A DNA stretch of 64,000 nucleotides from an uncultured Clostridia bacterium. Its GTDB lineage: Bacteria > Bacillota > Clostridia > Christensenellales > Borkfalkiaceae. Shown here piece after piece: positions 26,854 to 34,047 of this stretch. The translations under genes and the position numbers were made by a program. Under the pieces are notes generated by a model. It saw nothing but the letters and a program-made list of their open reading frames with translations, was not told where the DNA came from and ran no database searches. The stretch is from assembly GCA_947629095.1 (NCBI GenBank), contig CANRCK010000006.1, forward strand, positions 1 through 64,000, given 5' to 3'. Position 1 is the first letter of the stretch; each line of letters opens with the position of its first letter.

Positions 26854-27156
26854 ATGAATATACTAAAAAATTCAAGTTATTCCGTTGTTGGATATGTAAG
26901 GGGCAATGATATACTGAATTCAAGTTATTCCGTTGTTGGATATGTAAGGGGCAATGATATACTGAATTCAAGTTATTCCGTTGTTGGATATGTAAGGGGC
27001 AATGATATACTGAATTCAAGTTATTCCGTTGTCGGATATGTAAGGGGCAATGATATACTGAATTCGAGGTATTCCGTTGTTGGTCATTTTGACAGTGGAG
27101 ATCCGCATCTTGCGGCAGCTGCGGCATTTCTTCTCTTGATTGAATTAAGGTGGTAA
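26854..27156 (+). CDS. 100-aa protein made of 16-residue tandem repeats
   Basis: Four nearly identical copies and a fifth diverged copy of a 16-residue unit (NSSYSVVGYVRGNDIL) fill residues 6-80. Each unit looks like two short beta strands. A tail of Ala and Leu (GDPHLAAAAAFLLL) ends the protein. The pattern resembles small bacterial 'beta-flower' propeller-like proteins that end in a similar Gly/Ala/Leu tail, but this match is from memory. RBS AAGGAGA; 25 bases after the LRR stop. Function unknown. Confidence 0.75.
   Translation: MNILKNSSYSVVGYVRGNDILNSSYSVVGYVRGNDILNSSYSVVGYVRGNDILNSSYSVVGYVRGNDILNSRYSVVGHFDSGDPHLAAAAAFLLLIELRW
26869..27060 (+). repeat. Four tandem 48-bp repeats
   Basis: Units at 26869, 26917, 26965 and 27013 are 48 bases each and identical except for a single T to C change in the fourth. 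A fifth, diverged unit starts at 27061. Near-identity at synonymous positions indicates recent expansion or ongoing gene conversion. Confidence 0.95.
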
Positions 27157-27175
27157 TATTTGATTTTAATGAATT

Positions 27176-27205
27176 GCGGCGGGCGCGAAAATTCGCGCCC
27201 GCCGC
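27176..27205 (+). terminator. Terminator of the LRR operon
   Basis: Perfect 14-15 bp GC-rich stem GCGGCGGGCGCGAA/TTCGCGCCCGCCGC. Confidence 0.85.
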
Positions 27206-27271
27206 TATTTAATGACACTTTAAGCATTTGTTAAGAATATTGAGAATTAAAATATCGGGTAGCGCCGCTCC

Positions 27272-27370
27272 GCCCCCTCAGTCTGCAAGCAGACAGCTTT
27301 CACACGGCGTGAGGGGAGCCGGGAAAGAAGTGGGGCGCCCTTGGCTTCCCATAGCAGAGGGCGCCAAGAA
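27272..27370. repeat. Interspersed palindromic repeat (family A, inverted) and hairpin
   Basis: CCCCCTCAGTCTGCAAGCAGACAGC...GTGAGGGGAGCC is the reverse-oriented form of the repeat at 23060, 33661 and 47806. It is followed by GGCGCCCT...AGGGCGCC, a 14-16 base-loop hairpin. Confidence 0.55.
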
Positions 27371-27385
27371 AGAAGGGCGTTACGC

Positions 27386-28588
27386 TTATCTATCTTCAAT
27401 ATCTGTGGAAGAGGTTTCCTGCGCGGGTTCAGCAACGACTTTTTCCTTGACGAGAGCGTAGCGGTCAAGCTGTTTTACGAACGCCTTCGAGGAGAACACT
27501 ATTGCGCCCGCAACAACTACCAAGGCTATGTCTACGAACACGAACGAGTTGTATCCGAGGCTGTAGAGCCAGAAGTTCGATTGTCCGGCGTCGAGAGCGA
27601 AAGCCCCGAACGCAAACACGCCCGAAAGAACGTGCGCTATAAATCTCAAAACACCCGCAAGTATTGCACCGAGCACAAACTTTACCTGCGGCACCTTGTC
27701 GAGTGCGGAAATATTTTTGAATACACCCGCAAAGCCCACCATTGCAAACGCAACGGGGTAATCCAAAATGAACTGCGCGGGGTGGATTATATATGTATCC
27801 TGCATCGCCTGCATAATTCCATAGATAAACCCTACAAGCACGCCCTTTTTGGGCCCGTAGATATATGCGAACAGCATGACGGGCAAAAGGGATACAAATG
27901 TTATGGAGCCGCCCTGCGGCATCTCCCAAAGCTTTACGTAGGAGAGAACAAAGGATATTGCTATGGTAATCCCTGCCAACGCTATGCAGCGGCTGTCGAA
28001 TGCCGTTTTATTTTTTCTGTCGAGAAGGAAAGCCGCGGCAATAACTCCCACTATCAGCGCCGCCGCCGAAACGTAGAGGGCAACTTGGTTCAGATTGGTG
28101 TCTTCCGTGTCATAGTAACCGTCGCCCACAATGTGCTTTGCGTAATAAATACCTATGGTCACGGCAGCCGCTACAAAAGCGCCCAGCACCGCCGCGCCGC
28201 AGACCGTTGCGGTCAACTTACGCGCTTCGGGCTTTTTTACGTTTACAACAAGTATGGCAACCGCGCTTGCAAAAAGTACGCCAAAGAGGACGAGGAGCGG
28301 TATAATAACGTAGGTTATAACGTCCGCATTCAGATAATTTTCCTCGAGATATCCACCGGAAGTGCGCTTTACCAACTGCATTATAAGCATTACCATGCCC
28401 ACTACCAGCGCGTAAAACGCAAGTTCCCAAACCATGTATTTCATTGCCTTAAAGGCAACTTCACCCTTCATCGCAACAAGGAGCACTACGCCCGTTATCA
28501 CGAGTGCGGCAACGAAGCCAACGGTCAGCCAGAGTACAACCGATTCCGCTGAGTCGAAAGCATACGTTGCAAGTAACATTGACGACAT
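27386..28588 (-). CDS. thiT: ThiT-like thiamine ECF S component with extra N-terminal membrane domain
   Basis: A 400-residue membrane protein. The C-terminal half (from about residue 210) matches ThiT, with the substrate-binding WEMPQGGSITF segment and YGPKKGVLVGFIYG. The N-terminal about 200 residues add five or so membrane helices not found in the usual 180-200 residue ThiT. It should bind thiamine and work with an EcfA/A'/T module encoded elsewhere. Start 28588 is set by AAAAGGAGG. A TPP riboswitch upstream supports the substrate. Confidence 0.88.
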   Translation of the reverse strand: MSSMLLATYAFDSAESVVLWLTVGFVAALVITGVVLLVAMKGEVAFKAMKYMVWELAFYALVVGMVMLIMQLVKRTSGGYLEENYLNADVITYVIIPLLVLFGVLFASAVAILVVNVKKPEARKLTATVCGAAVLGAFVAAAVTIGIYYAKHIVGDGYYDTEDTNLNQVALYVSAAALIVGVIAAAFLLDRKNKTAFDSRCIALAGITIAISFVLSYVKLWEMPQGGSITFVSLLPVMLFAYIYGPKKGVLVGFIYGIMQAMQDTYIIHPAQFILDYPVAFAMVGFAGVFKNISALDKVPQVKFVLGAILAGVLRFIAHVLSGVFAFGAFALDAGQSNFWLYSLGYNSFVFVDIALVVVAGAIVFSSKAFVKQLDRYALVKEKVVAEPAQETSSTDIEDR

Positions 28589-28626
28589 AATAAAAAAACC
28601 TCCTTTTAACCGCCGAAAATAAAAAA

Positions 28627-28653
28627 GCCTTCCCCATAAAAATTTGGGGAATG
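28627..28653 (-). terminator. Riboswitch-controlled terminator before thiT
   Basis: On the minus strand TTCCCCA-aatttttaT-TGGGGAA type stem followed by GGCTTTTTTA. It lies between the TPP aptamer and the start codon, so ligand binding likely favours termination. Confidence 0.75.
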
Positions 28654-28669
28654 CCCGAAAAAATCTCTT

Positions 28670-28756
28670 TGCGCTATCGCTCAACAATTACGTTGCCGAT
28701 TCAAAGGGTATAATCTCAGCCGCGTTTAAAAATTTCGCAGCACCCCCGACGATTAA
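28670..28756 (-). promoter_or_regulatory. TPP riboswitch aptamer upstream of thiT
   Basis: The minus-strand sequence has the THI-element cores in order: GGGGGTGCTGC, a short P3 arm, GCGGCTGAGATTATACCCTTTGAA split across the pyrimidine-sensor helix, then GTAAT flanked by GGCAAC/TGTTG, and a closing GCG. The last part (GAGCGATAGCGC) departs from the common consensus. It senses thiamine pyrophosphate and should turn thiT off when TPP is plentiful. Confidence 0.85.
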
Positions 28757-28796
28757 ATTATTTTTTGCCCCGCAATCTCCCGCGGGAACAAAATAA

Positions 28797-28825
28797 ATTA
28801 TATTGTATTTTCCGCGCGAAGTCAA
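28797..28825 (-). promoter_or_regulatory. Promoter of the TPP riboswitch-thiT transcript
   Basis: Minus-strand TTGACT (28820-28825), 17-base spacer, TATAAT (28797-28802). Confidence 0.75.
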
Positions 28826-28888
28826 TAAAAATGCGTCCGTTATACAATAAATTATGTAACTGTTCCGCCCTTTTGCAGCAAAAAAACA

Positions 28889-28911
28889 ACCCCGCGCAAC
28901 CGCACGGGGCT
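28889..28911 (-). terminator. Terminator of the orphan RNA
   Basis: CCCCGTGC-ggtt-GCGCGGGG on the minus strand, then TTGTTTTTTT. Confidence 0.85.
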
Positions 28912-29021
28912 AAATATATAGCAGTATTAAATTTTATTGCGAGGAATAATCACGCGGTTGCTTTTTGGGCTAATCGGTTAATAAACCTTGCAACATCTCC
29001 GTTGCCAAATTATTAACCGCG

Positions 29022-29054
29022 TCAGATTTTAACCTCTTCGGTAGAATTGTACAT
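29022..29054 (-). CDS. Mini-ORF 2 of the orphan RNA (10 aa)
   Basis: ATG at 29054 lies nine bases after AAGGAAGG and encodes MYNSTEEVKI. It begins 18 bases after the stop of mini-ORF 1, so both could be translated from one RNA. Such a strong ribosome site in front of a ten-codon frame suggests a leader-type or regulatory peptide. Translation is inferred only. Confidence 0.35.
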   Translation of the reverse strand: MYNSTEEVKI

Positions 29055-29072
29055 TGGAGTTTACCTTCCTTG

Positions 29073-29108
29073 TTATTTGATGGTGTGGTTTAAGTAAAAC
29101 CTGATCAT
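29073..29108 (-). CDS. Mini-ORF 1 of the orphan RNA (11 aa)
   Basis: ATG at 29108 lies eight bases after GGGAGG and encodes MIRFYLNHTIK. In-frame ATGs at 29126 and 29141 would give 17 or 22 residues, but their ribosome sites are poorer. No homologue is known to me. Translation is inferred only. Confidence 0.35.
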   Translation of the reverse strand: MIRFYLNHTIK

Positions 29109-29275
29109 AAGCTTTACCTCCCTCATCGTCTCCCTTATCATATAGAAGCGGCTGCCGGCTGACCTCTCCGGAAAATTGTACAAATCCGTTGCTTATGCAA
29201 CTTTCCTAAAAGAACACACTTCAAAAAATGTTGGTACCTAACAATTTTTGTAAGTTATTTTCTTTTTTCAATTAC

Positions 29276-29303
29276 ATTATAGCATATAAAAAACCGTTGT
29301 CAA
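29276..29303 (-). promoter_or_regulatory. Consensus promoter of the orphan RNA
   Basis: Minus-strand TTGACA (29298-29303), 16-base spacer, TATAAT (29276-29281); both boxes perfect. Confidence 0.8.
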
Positions 29304-29364
29304 TAGGTTTTGCAAAAAAATTTTAAAAATTTTTAAATAATTTTTGCGGCGCGGCTCTATAAAA

Positions 29365-29392
29365 TTGCAATTTTATAATAAAGTGATATAAT
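29365..29392 (+). promoter_or_regulatory. Promoter of the antiporter gene
   Basis: TTGCAA (29365-29370), 16-base spacer, TATAAT (29387-29392). Confidence 0.65.
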
Positions 29393-29426
29393 TTTTTTAT
29401 TCACGGATACGAGAGTAGATGAAAAA

Positions 29427-30857
29427 ATGTTTGAAGGTAATTCGGTTTTAGGCTTCGTTGCCGTACTTGCAATAATACTTTTATCAAGCAAGCTCTTGGG
29501 GCTACTTCTCAGAAAAGCAGGGCTTCCGCAGGTTTTGGGGTTCATAATTGCGGGCATACTCGTGGGACCTGCCGTTTTCGGCGATTTTTGCGGGTTCAGC
29601 CTGATCGGCTTTGAGGGCAAGGGCTATGATTGCCTTTTGGTGCTGCCCAAAAGCGAAGATATTTCCGGCGCGCTGTCCTCGGCGTTCGGCAAGGACGTTG
29701 ACGCGGCAAACGCTTTGGAAATTTTTGCCAAGATAGGCGTTCTGCTTCTGATGTTCTCCACGGGGCTTGAAACAAACCTAAAGGAGTTGAAGAGCACGGG
29801 TCCCGCGGCAATCCTCGTTGCGTGCGCAGGCGTTGCGCTGCCAATGCTTCTCGGCTTTGCTATATCTATGCCCTTCGGCAACATCGGTCTGGGCTTTGAA
29901 ACAAGCGCAAATATCTACCGTTCGGTGTTCATAGGCACCATACTCACAGCCACAAGCGTTGCCATAACCGTCTCCGTTTTAAAGGAGTTGGGGAAAATCC
30001 GCACAAAGCTGGGTACGACCATAGTTTCCGCCGCAATAATAGACGACGTAATAGGCATAGTTCTTCTTTCGGTAGTTACGGGCGTTGCCCGCGCGGGCGG
30101 CGCGCAGGAATATGCAAACGGCTTCGAGTGGTTCAAGGGTCAGATATACGGAACCGTGACGATGATAGTTTGCTTCTTTATTTTTGCGATAGTTGCGGGC
30201 ATAGGCATACACTTCGTTTTCTGCTGGCTTGAAAAAAAGAGGGCGACCACCCACCGAATTCCCATATTTTCGCTTGCCGTATGCTTTTTATACAGCTGGC
30301 TTGCCGAGGAGGTGTTCGGCGTAGCCGATATAACGGGCGCATTTCTGGCGGGAGTGGTTCTTTCAACCGCCCACCGCGCCAGCGCGTACGCCGACACCAA
30401 AATAGAGGTGTGTACCTACACCATATTCGCGCCCGTGTTCTTTGCAAACATAGGCATAACTTCCATCTCGTTCGTAGGGCTGGACCCCGCAATTCTGCTT
30501 TTTGCGGCGTTAGCCGTGGTTGCGGGGCTTGTGGGGAAGATAGTCGGCTGCGGATCGGTGTGCAAGGCGTTTAAATACAGCTGGCGCGAGAGCGCCATAG
30601 GCGGAGTGGGAATGATGGCGCGCGGGGAAGTTGCTTTGATAGTGACGGCAACGGTGACCGACGCGGGTCTTGGCGCCGCAGCCCTGCCGGGGCAGTTTAT
30701 GATAATGACGGTGCTTTTGATTCTCGTCTCCTCCATACTCACGCCCATACTTTTAAAAGTGCTGTACAGACAGCCTGAAAGCGCCCCCCACAACCCGAGG
30801 AGATACGGTCCCCACGGCGACGAAAGCGCCCCGGAATTCCCCGAGGAAGTGGATTGA
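29427..30857 (+). CDS. CPA2-family cation:proton antiporter
   Basis: A 476-residue membrane protein with about 12-13 helices of the Na+/H+ exchanger fold. The paired acidic motif is SAAIIDDVIGIV, and GARGEVAL-like MMARGEVALIV occurs near the C-terminal core. There is no C-terminal RCK/TrkA domain, only a 40-residue hydrophilic tail rich in Pro, His and Glu. Family members exchange Na+ or K+ for H+ across the cytoplasmic membrane. Ion specificity cannot be told. Single-gene unit with own promoter and terminator; the ribosome site is weak. Confidence 0.9.
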   Translation: MFEGNSVLGFVAVLAIILLSSKLLGLLLRKAGLPQVLGFIIAGILVGPAVFGDFCGFSLIGFEGKGYDCLLVLPKSEDISGALSSAFGKDVDAANALEIFAKIGVLLLMFSTGLETNLKELKSTGPAAILVACAGVALPMLLGFAISMPFGNIGLGFETSANIYRSVFIGTILTATSVAITVSVLKELGKIRTKLGTTIVSAAIIDDVIGIVLLSVVTGVARAGGAQEYANGFEWFKGQIYGTVTMIVCFFIFAIVAGIGIHFVFCWLEKKRATTHRIPIFSLAVCFLYSWLAEEVFGVADITGAFLAGVVLSTAHRASAYADTKIEVCTYTIFAPVFFANIGITSISFVGLDPAILLFAALAVVAGLVGKIVGCGSVCKAFKYSWRESAIGGVGMMARGEVALIVTATVTDAGLGAAALPGQFMIMTVLLILVSSILTPILLKVLYRQPESAPHNPRRYGPHGDESAPEFPEEVD

Positions 30858-30872
30858 AATCACTTATAATGT

Positions 30873-30907
30873 AAAGCTGCCGCGGGCAAACGCCCACGGC
30901 AGCTTTT
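30873..30907 (+). terminator. Terminator of the antiporter gene
   Basis: AAAGCTGCCGCGGGC, AAAC loop, GCCCACGGCAGCTTTT (one mismatch in the stem). Confidence 0.9.
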
Positions 30908-30936
30908 AGCATTTAAATTCATTTACAGGACGCAAT

Positions 30937-31167
30937 TCATCTTGAAAGCATCCAATTTTTTACGTCTTCTCTTTCGATAGGTACGATATTTTCCACGGGG
31001 TATTTTGATTTTGCCCCGCCGAAAGTATAAATAAAATATCTCCCGTCGGTCGTAATATATAATGTCTCTTCATAGCCGCAAGGATCGCCGGGGACGCCGT
31101 AAGTGAATTTTTTGTCAATTGTGGAATTTGCGGTGTCGTAAAGGACTCCGCCGATATTCTTACACAT
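30937..31167 (-). CDS. Small uncharacterised protein (76 aa)
   Basis: A compact soluble protein with aromatic and glycine-rich beta-type sequence (TTDGRYFIYTFGGAKSKYP) and no motif I recognise. It has its own good minus-strand promoter (TTGACA/TAAAAT at 31200-31228) and a GGAGAA upstream of the ATG, which supports it as a real gene. Confidence 0.7.
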   Translation of the reverse strand: MCKNIGGVLYDTANSTIDKKFTYGVPGDPCGYEETLYITTDGRYFIYTFGGAKSKYPVENIVPIEREDVKNWMLSR

Positions 31168-31199
31168 TGCTTACATTTCTCCCCAAATTTTATAACTTA

Positions 31200-31228
31200 A
31201 TTTTATCACCCGCCGCACGGGCTGTCAA
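31200..31228 (-). promoter_or_regulatory. Promoter of the 76-aa gene
   Basis: Minus-strand TTGACA (31223-31228), 17-base spacer, TAAAAT (31200-31205). Confidence 0.7.
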
Positions 31229-31325
31229 ATCAATATTTTTTAATTTGGGTTATAAGGGACAGTTTGATAAAAAGTTTAATAAATTGTTAAAAAAAGAACA
31301 AAAACATAAAGTCAAGTAAAAATCC

Positions 31326-31354
31326 TTGACAAAGCCGCGCGCACGCTGTATTAT
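31326..31354 (+). promoter_or_regulatory. Promoter of the ylxM-ffh unit
   Basis: TTGACA (31326-31331), 17-base spacer, TATTAT (31349-31354). Transcription would start near 31361, which excludes the upstream in-frame starts of ylxM. Confidence 0.7.
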
Positions 31355-31382
31355 AATGTCAAGCTATAAAGCTTTACCGCCT

Positions 31383-31820
31383 ATGAATAAGTTGCAGTTT
31401 ATGCGCCTGTGGGATTCATATTCGGGGCTGTTGACCCCCACGCAGCAGGAGATAACAAATTTATATTTTAACTACGACCTCACCGTATCCGAGATAGCCG
31501 ACCAAAAAAACATTTCGCGGCAGGCTGTGTCGGAGTGCCTTTCGGGCTGCAAAAAGCAGCTCGGGGAATACGAGGAAAAGCTGAAGTTCGTTGAAAACAG
31601 CATAAAATACGGGCTGGAAACGAGTTTTATGCTCACGGACGCTACCCGCTGGGCGAAGAACTTCAGGGCGGAGCATCCCGAATTCGGCGGGGATATACAA
31701 AATCTTTTAAACATTTTGGACGGCGATTATTCAGCCGCCGCGTCGGAAGCGTTAAAAAAGCCCGAAGCGCGGGCGGCTTACGGCGAAATCTCTCCCGCGG
31801 ACGGCGGGGAGGGCGAATAG
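31383..31820 (+). CDS. ylxM: YlxM/p13-like helix-turn-helix protein
   Basis: A 145-residue protein whose N-terminal 65 residues hold a sigma-70 region 4-like helix-turn-helix (TPTQQEITNLYFNYDLTVSE, then ISRQAVSECL), as in YlxM. YlxM is encoded next to ffh across Bacillota and is linked to the signal recognition particle; its exact role is not settled. The tail after residue 100 is longer than usual and acidic. Start 31383 is chosen because upstream ATGs precede the predicted transcription start. Ten bases separate it from ffh. Confidence 0.88.
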   Translation: MNKLQFMRLWDSYSGLLTPTQQEITNLYFNYDLTVSEIADQKNISRQAVSECLSGCKKQLGEYEEKLKFVENSIKYGLETSFMLTDATRWAKNFRAEHPEFGGDIQNLLNILDGDYSAAASEALKKPEARAAYGEISPADGGEGE

Positions 31821-31830
31821 GGGAGTACGT

Positions 31831-33144
31831 ATGGCGTTATTTGCGTCTTTATCCGAAAGATTAAACCATATATTTTCCAAGCTTACAAAGCGCGGCAGGC
31901 TCACCGAGCTTGAAATAAAAACGGCTATGCGCGAGGTGCGCGTGGCTCTTTTAGAGGCGGACGTCAACATACAGGTTGCAAAAAAGTTCTGTGCGGACGT
32001 TTCGGAAAAGGCTGTGGGGCAGGAGATTTTAAAATCGCTTAACCCGGCGCAGCAGGTAATAAAAATAGTAAACGAAGAGCTGGTTGCCCTTATGGGTTCG
32101 CAGAACCAAAAGCTGAACATAGCTCCCAAGCCCCCCACGGTTATAATGATGTGCGGGCTTCAGGGCGCGGGCAAGACTACGCTCTGCGGAAAGCTTGCCG
32201 TGCTCTTAAAAAAGAACGGCAAAAAGCCGCTTCTGGTCGCGGGGGATATCTACCGCCCGGCGGCGATAAACCAGCTTAAAGTAGTTGGCAAAAACGCGGG
32301 CGCGGAGGTGTTTGAAAAGGGCACCCAAAACCCCGTAAAAACAGCTAAGGAGGCTGTGGAATACGCCCGTTCCATGGGCTTTGACACCGTTATAATAGAT
32401 ACCGCAGGCAGGCTTGAAATAGACGAGCCGCTTATGCGGGAGCTTGAAGAGATAAAAAATGCGGTGGACGTTGCCGAAATTCTTTTGACCGTGGACAGCA
32501 TGATGGGTCAGGTGGCGGTTACCGTTGCAAAAACGTTTAACGAGCGGCTTGAAATCACGGGTATAATATTAACCAAGCTCGACGGCGACACCCGCGGCGG
32601 CGCGTGCCTTTCCATAAAGGCGGTAACGGGCAAGCCCATAAAGTTTATAGGCGTGGGCGAAAAGCTTACCGATCTCGAGCCGTTTTATCCCGACAGAATG
32701 GCTTCGCGCATACTCGGAATGGGCGACGTTTTAACGCTCATCGAAAAGGCGCAGGAGGCTGTAACCGAGGAACAGGCCAAGGTGATGCAAAAAAAGATGC
32801 TGGAAAACACCTTCACCTTAGAGGACTATCTCACGCAGTTCGAGAGTATGAAAAAGATGGGCGGCGCGCAGGCGCTTCTTTCGATGATGCCCGGCAATAT
32901 GGGTAAAAAAATACGTCCCGAAGATATCGACGAAAAAAAGATAGAGCGCACAAAGGCTATAATCCTCTCAATGACCCCCCGTGAACGCACCGAGCCTGCA
33001 ATAATCAACGCCTCGCGTAAAAAGAGGATTGCGGCGGGTTCGGGCACAACCGTGCAGGAGATAAACCAGCTTTTAAAGCAATTTGAGCAGACAAAGCAGT
33101 TGATGAAGCAGCTTAAGGGCGGGAGAAAGCGTTTGCCCTTTTAG
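31831..33144 (+). CDS. ffh: Signal recognition particle GTPase Ffh
   Basis: A 437-residue SRP54 homologue of usual length. The N helical bundle (1-90) is followed by the G domain with GLQGAGKTTLCGK, DTAGRLEID, TKLDGDTRGG, and a methionine-rich M domain (from about 300) that binds 4.5S RNA and signal peptides, including the PGNMGKKI finger region. It targets nascent membrane and secreted proteins to the translocon. Followed by rpsP after 196 bases that contain an interspersed repeat. Confidence 0.98.
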   Translation: MALFASLSERLNHIFSKLTKRGRLTELEIKTAMREVRVALLEADVNIQVAKKFCADVSEKAVGQEILKSLNPAQQVIKIVNEELVALMGSQNQKLNIAPKPPTVIMMCGLQGAGKTTLCGKLAVLLKKNGKKPLLVAGDIYRPAAINQLKVVGKNAGAEVFEKGTQNPVKTAKEAVEYARSMGFDTVIIDTAGRLEIDEPLMRELEEIKNAVDVAEILLTVDSMMGQVAVTVAKTFNERLEITGIILTKLDGDTRGGACLSIKAVTGKPIKFIGVGEKLTDLEPFYPDRMASRILGMGDVLTLIEKAQEAVTEEQAKVMQKKMLENTFTLEDYLTQFESMKKMGGAQALLSMMPGNMGKKIRPEDIDEKKIERTKAIILSMTPRERTEPAIINASRKKRIAAGSGTTVQEINQLLKQFEQTKQLMKQLKGGRKRLPF

Positions 33145-33151
33145 CTTCCGC

Positions 33152-33272
33152 CAAGCGGATTATAAGCATCGTTCTGCTGTGTTGCGCTGCGGCAACTTTC
33201 AGTCATTTACGTTTAAGTAAACTCCTTCAAGTTATCCTCGCGCGCATTGCATAACTCGCTTCTAACCGCTTG
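33152..33272. repeat. MITE-like interspersed repeat, copy 2
   Basis: About 120 bases starting CAAGCGGATTATAAGC and ending CTTCTAACCGCTTG, so the ends form an imperfect inverted repeat of about 15 bases. It shares an ordered skeleton with the shorter element at 12576-12648. No frame spans it. Confidence 0.5.
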
Positions 33273-33340
33273 CTAACTTGGTAAAATCGGAAAAATCAAT
33301 AAACATAAAATAAAAAATCAATTTACAGGAGTATATAAAA

Positions 33341-33637
33341 ATGGCAGTAAAAATGAGACTTACCAGAATGGGCGACAAAAAAAGCCCCTTCTACCGTATC
33401 GTAGTTATCGACTCGCGCAAAGCGCAGTCCGGCGAGTACATCGACAAGGTTGGCTATGTCAACCCCCTTACCTCCCCGGCGGAGATCAATATCGACGTTG
33501 AAAAGGCAAAGGATTGGCTTGCAAAGGGCGTTCAGCCCACCGAAACGGTTAAAAGCTATCTCGTAAAAGTAGGCGCAATGGAACAGAGCAAAAAGCTTTC
33601 GGCGCCCAAGACCAACAACAAAAAGAAAAAGGACTAA
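33341..33637 (+). CDS. rpsP: 30S ribosomal protein S16
   Basis: A 98-residue S16 with the family start [20 protein letters not shown] and the [15 protein letters not shown] core; the C-terminus adds a short Lys-rich tail. It assembles into the 30S body. RBS AGGAG. In the conserved ffh-rpsP-khpA-rimM order. Confidence 0.98.
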   Translation: MAVKMRLTRMGDKKSPFYRIVVIDSRKAQSGEYIDKVGYVNPLTSPAEINIDVEKAKDWLAKGVQPTETVKSYLVKVGAMEQSKKLSAPKTNNKKKKD

Positions 33638-33660
33638 GTTTTTAAAACCCGGACACGGCG

Positions 33661-33715
33661 TTTTCCTCACGCCGCGTGAGAAAGCCGGCTGCAAAGCAGA
33701 CTTAGGGGATTGTAA
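33661..33715. repeat. Interspersed palindromic repeat (family A)
   Basis: GTGAGAAAGCCGGCTGC...GCAGACTTAGGGGATTGT, the same arrangement as at 47806 and 23060. Confidence 0.6.
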
Positions 33716-33792
33716 ATTTCAGATTGATTTGCGCTATCAATTGTCAAGTTGTAACGCAATAAAGAATCTTGTCAGCGGCGACCCGCCGCCAC

Positions 33793-33837
33793 GGAAATTC
33801 GCAGGGCGCGGAACCGCCCGAGAATTTCGTGAACAAT
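33793..33837 (+). repeat. 45-bp direct repeat, copy 1
   Basis: Identical to 33986-34030. The unit itself contains an inverted repeat (GAAATTCGCAGGGCG/CGCCCGAGAATTTC), so its RNA could fold. Confidence 0.9.
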
Positions 33838-33985
33838 CCCAAATAAATAACGGCGCAAGCAGGCTACGCCTGCGCCAGCGCACACAATTTGCGCACACCT
33901 GCGCCTGAGCGGTGGGAATTTGCGCCATTATATAAAACGTGCGCCCAGAAAATGGCGCAAAGGGCGGCAGAGCCGCCGAACTCAT

Positions 33986-34030
33986 GGAAATTCGCAGGGC
34001 GCGGAACCGCCCGAGAATTTCGTGAACAAT
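33986..34030 (+). repeat. 45-bp direct repeat, copy 2
   Basis: Exact copy of 33793-33837, ending 17 bases before the khpA start codon, so it lies in the khpA 5' region. Confidence 0.9.
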
Positions 34031-34047
34031 TTTATGGAGATAAATTT

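Larger units (their letters stand above)
28889..29269 (-). ncRNA. Orphan ~380-nt transcription unit with two mini-ORFs
   Basis: A perfect promoter (29276-29303) and a strong terminator (28889-28911 with a seven-U run) bound a region with no ordinary gene. In transcript order it shows an AACA/TGTT hairpin, GTTGC-ataa-GCAAC, CCGG-rich arms, two short frames with good ribosome sites, then the long inverted repeat CGGTTAATAA/TTATTAACCG enclosing GCAAC/GTTGC. A later segment AACCGCGT can pair with the earlier ACGCGGTT, and GCAACCGC can pair with GCGGTTGC of the terminator. It fits no RNA family I recognise. Confidence 0.6.
33638..34047. other. 410-bp intergenic region full of hairpin-forming repeats
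   Basis: No gene is supported here. It contains a family A repeat (33661-33715), two exact 45-bp copies (33793-33837 and 33986-34030), and between them several palindromes such as GGCGCAAGCAGG/GCCTGCGCC. The final copy ends just before the khpA ribosome site. Confidence 0.7.

Noticed and set aside
26869-27060. Regular 48-bp repeats taken as a CRISPR array
   Set aside because: The units are contiguous with no spacers, keep one reading frame and sit inside a gene with a good ribosome site.
27341-28552. 403-codon open frame on the plus strand
   Set aside because: It is antisense to thiT, has no ribosome site, and its product is rich in Arg, His, Tyr and Cys as expected for a shadow frame.
28765-29016. 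83-codon frame on the plus strand
   Set aside because: Overlaps the TPP transcript and orphan RNA terminator on the other strand, with no ribosome site or recognisable product.
33889-34047. N-terminal extension of KhpA
   Set aside because: The upstream codons lie in intergenic palindromic repeats and the good start at 34048 gives the normal KhpA length.
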